The notes beneath the pieces are model-generated. The model worked only from the letters and a program-made list of their open reading frames with translations. It did no database searches and had not been told where the DNA came from. Shown here piece by piece: positions 61,592 through 64,000 of a stretch of 64,000 nt of DNA; position 1 is the stretch's first letter; each line of letters begins with the position of its first letter. Position numbers and translations under genes: made by a program. Origin of the DNA: Dipylidium caninum (taxonomy: Eukaryota > Platyhelminthes > Cestoda > Cyclophyllidea > Dipylidiidae); assembly GCA_017562135.1 (NCBI GenBank), contig QEYB01000448.1:1302001-1366000 (forward strand). The letters run 5' to 3'.

Positions 61592-63990
61592 CTTACAGCC
61601 TGTTTAAATGTGTCAATTACAAACGATGCAGTGATCGGAATACCACCCATTAGAGCAAATATAGCCTTGGTTGTAAACCATGGCGGTATTATTTCCCACA
61701 AACCAACAGGTAGCACGAGCAGACCGTCATATGGGTTAGATTAAAGTGCAACAGTTTTTTCAGGCATGGCGGTCACTGCCTTGGTCTAAGGATCTCATAA
61801 ATCTTAAAAGACCGCGTATTGCTAGATAAATAGATGAAGGCTTTAAGGCCCCCTCGGTGAAGAGTGATTCCTTATTCCTTTGAATAGTTAACTTGTGCTA
61901 AAGAAATGACGTTTATGGAGATCATGAATACCTCTGGCTATAGCACGACTCCTTTATGCCAAAACCAACGGAAGCGACTGCAGAGTAGAAGTACGCAATT
62001 TATCGGGGATTTATAATTTAAAGCAATAAATCTTTCCTGCAATTAAACACATAGTTTTCATTTACAACCTATAAAACTGAAAGTCTTGTGTATATTTCAA
62101 GACCTGTCTCTTTGCTACCATCACGAAAACACTATGTGATTTCAGCCCGGACCATGGGTCTGGAAGAGGGTCCAATAAGGAACCTGGTCCCTGGCTCTGG
62201 TAAGGTCAAGTAAGCACCTCTGTTGCTAAATCCGGACTGAATAACACGGCTCCGAACACCAGCTATGCAGAAAAGGCAGAAAATACTCACGCTGGAACAT
62301 TGTTATTGGCTCCTTTCTTATTTACTTCTATTACCGACAGAAAGATACTGTAGACAAAGTGCGAGAAAACACTACAAAAAGTTACAATATTTTTCACTTG
62401 TCTGAATTCCTCCACATAACAACTAATTGGAGTGTTCCAATGCGATTTTACTGAAATGGATTAAGTCTTCTGTGTGAATTTAAAGAATTACATGTGTCAA
62501 GCCTCCTGTAAACGAATGAACAAAAGGTGTCACTTTGCTTTTGCACAGTCCAAGAATTTAACGAAAAGTTATTTCCCACACTTTAAAGTACTCAGCTTAA
62601 ATATGGCATGGATAATGGGTTATGTTCTATACCCATCATTTTCAAAGGTCGCAGAATCCATTTTCGATTTCACCTGCATCGAGGAGATGTGCGACGCGAA
62701 AGAGAGCAGCGATAAGTGACCAGTTTGCTTTGAAGGCAGCAGACTTTAGGAGGATATGAGTATAGAGGCAACGAGTGGTGGGTTATGCACCAAAGGTGCT
62801 CAATCATAACTTGAATTACGCCTGACTCGTCGGACAACTCCTAACCTTAATGACTGAACTACTGTCAAAACGAATGGGACGACCAGATTTATGGTCTAAA
62901 GACACCTAGAGAGGTAGGAAAAAAAAGGACAAAGATTTAACTAACTAACCTCTGTTGTGCTGGAGCTTCCAGCATTGATTACCAAGAGGTCGGGCGCGAA
63001 GGCGTAACTCATGGGCAATATAATGGCATCCAACAAAGCCAAAATATTAGCAGTGGAGTGGGCACAGCACGGTTCCTTCGAGGATACGCAGCACTGTAGA
63101 GGCACAGTAATCCAGGTAACGTGAGGTTTCAGGCTTTTCAAGGTCAATTCAGAGCCAGAACAACGGAAGGAAAAGCCCAGAACACTGATAACCAAACGGA
63201 GAAAAAAAGCAGTCGGAAATTTTGACAGACAGGCAAAGACTAAGGCGTATTTTGAAAGCACACTTTTAGGGAGGCAATTAAGGCTGACCGACACATACAA
63301 GCTAAGAGACTGGGACAGGGATTTCCGGGACATTCAATTAAGTTAATTACCGATTACACACGTTTAAACATGATCTAGTTAGCCAAGGATCTTAGTCCAC
63401 CTCGTCAGAAACGCGTGACAGAGTTACCGAAATGATTACTAAAGGTCGACAGAAGATACCGACTTTTATGTTTAATTAATGACTCGTGTTCATGACATCT
63501 TTTTTGAGCGATTATCTCAAACTTATTTCCCAAACTTAGAGAAGAAAAATTTTTAAAAATTCCAGTTGACCGAGAGGTAAGAAAATTGCTAATCAAATTG
63601 CATAATTTGCTCAAGAAGGGATTGCTTATTTAGCACGACAGGTTGTCCAGAGAAAAGCGTAAGATTTAGATCTCCAATAATTTCGAGGATGACTAGAAAA
63701 TGCGCTCGAAGAGGTGTTTATTGTGATGAATGAAAGAAATGACAAAAGTTTTTCGACATTAAAGAAAAAGGAAAGCATATGTACCTCGTTTTCTCGAGAC
63801 ACTCAATCGCTCCTTGCCTTCGCTGAAAGCGTTCAAACACATGTGAATTCACCTCTCCATCCTCGGTAAAGTCCAAATACATGAGCCGGTGTGTACTTTC
63901 TGAAGGTCCAGAACTATTTTGAGATGGCTTCGATGAAGAAGCCTGGGAGCAGTCTTGACTAGAAAGGCGTTTTGGAATCTCTAATTTAAT
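61592..63990 (-). CDS. Degenerate class II histone deacetylase-like gene, partial
   Basis: Exons read on the minus strand: 63990-63785, 63534-63428, 63239-62950, and a weaker one at 61665-61592. The first three join in phase. The first has the layout of an HDAC domain start (LMYLDFTEDGE..., then HVFERFQRRQGAIECLE, where active members have H-P-E-x-P-x-R). The second continues with CHEHESLIKHKSRYLLSTF, resembling EELLxVHxxEYL. The third has RLVISVLGF (for VLYxSLHR) and ILPMSYAFAPDLLVINAGSS (for PIAxEFxPDLVLVSAGFDA). The fourth has FALMGGIPITASFV where active enzymes have EGGY. The segment with RPPGHHA and DVHHGNG is absent; the intron between exons 2 and 3 is only 188 bp. The zinc ligands and catalytic Tyr are therefore missing. 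It could be the pseudo-deacetylase half of a class IIb (HDAC6/10-type) protein. Homology is judged by pattern only. Confidence 0.5.
61666..62949. other. Intron region of the HDAC-like gene
   Basis: 1.3 kb between the third and fourth proposed HDAC-like exons. An additional short exon may be hidden here, since the linker between the two motifs is normally 60 or so residues. The 81-codon plus-strand frame at 62474-62719 has no recognisable product. Confidence 0.35.
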
Positions 63991-64000
63991 CTGATGAAAA

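Overview
This is a eukaryotic nuclear window. Its genes are multi-exon with canonical GT-AG introns, many only 29-36 bp long and others near 70-80 bp. That two-peaked intron spectrum, together with the gene content, points to a parasitic flatworm, most likely a tapeworm (cestode). The organism call is an inference; no species marker is present. I see no bacterial operon, CRISPR array, rRNA or convincing tRNA.

Layout, left to right. (1) 1023-6999, minus: 5' part of an organic anion transporter (SLCO/OATP family) with an unusually long TM6-TM7 cytoplasmic loop; it runs off the left edge. (2) 8410-12744, plus: a complete 22-exon EXOC3/Sec6 exocyst gene of 762 aa. (3) 13585-22507, plus: a TSNAXIP1-like coiled-coil gene of 13 exons carrying a one-base frameshift in exon 8. 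(4) 22999-24930, minus: a complete cathepsin D-like aspartic protease of 422 aa in 7 exons. (5) 28147-55657, plus: a large homologue of the scaffold protein MCC (colorectal mutant cancer protein), with small exons scattered over 27 kb of intron. (6) about 61592-63990, minus: exons of a degenerate class II histone deacetylase-like gene entering from the right edge.

The most striking structure is a pair of inverted arms, 16667 to about 18340 and about 25140 to 26797. They enclose the 3' half of the TSNAXIP1-like gene and the whole cathepsin D gene. The central 1,064 bp (16734-17797 against 25667-26730) appear identical, while the flanks are clearly diverged. This suggests gene conversion or recent homogenisation between inverted copies. 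The arms include part of TSNAXIP1 exon 9; in the distal, non-identical part all five differences are synonymous. A third, degraded partial copy lies at 18441-18630.

The genes are ordinary cellular genes with no obvious shared pathway: transport, exocytosis, a ciliary or testis-type coiled-coil protein, lysosomal or digestive proteolysis, a polarity and Wnt-type scaffold, and an epigenetic or pseudo-deacetylase factor. Exon models were made by eye from reading-frame continuity, splice signals and remembered family motifs. No alignment or database search was run.
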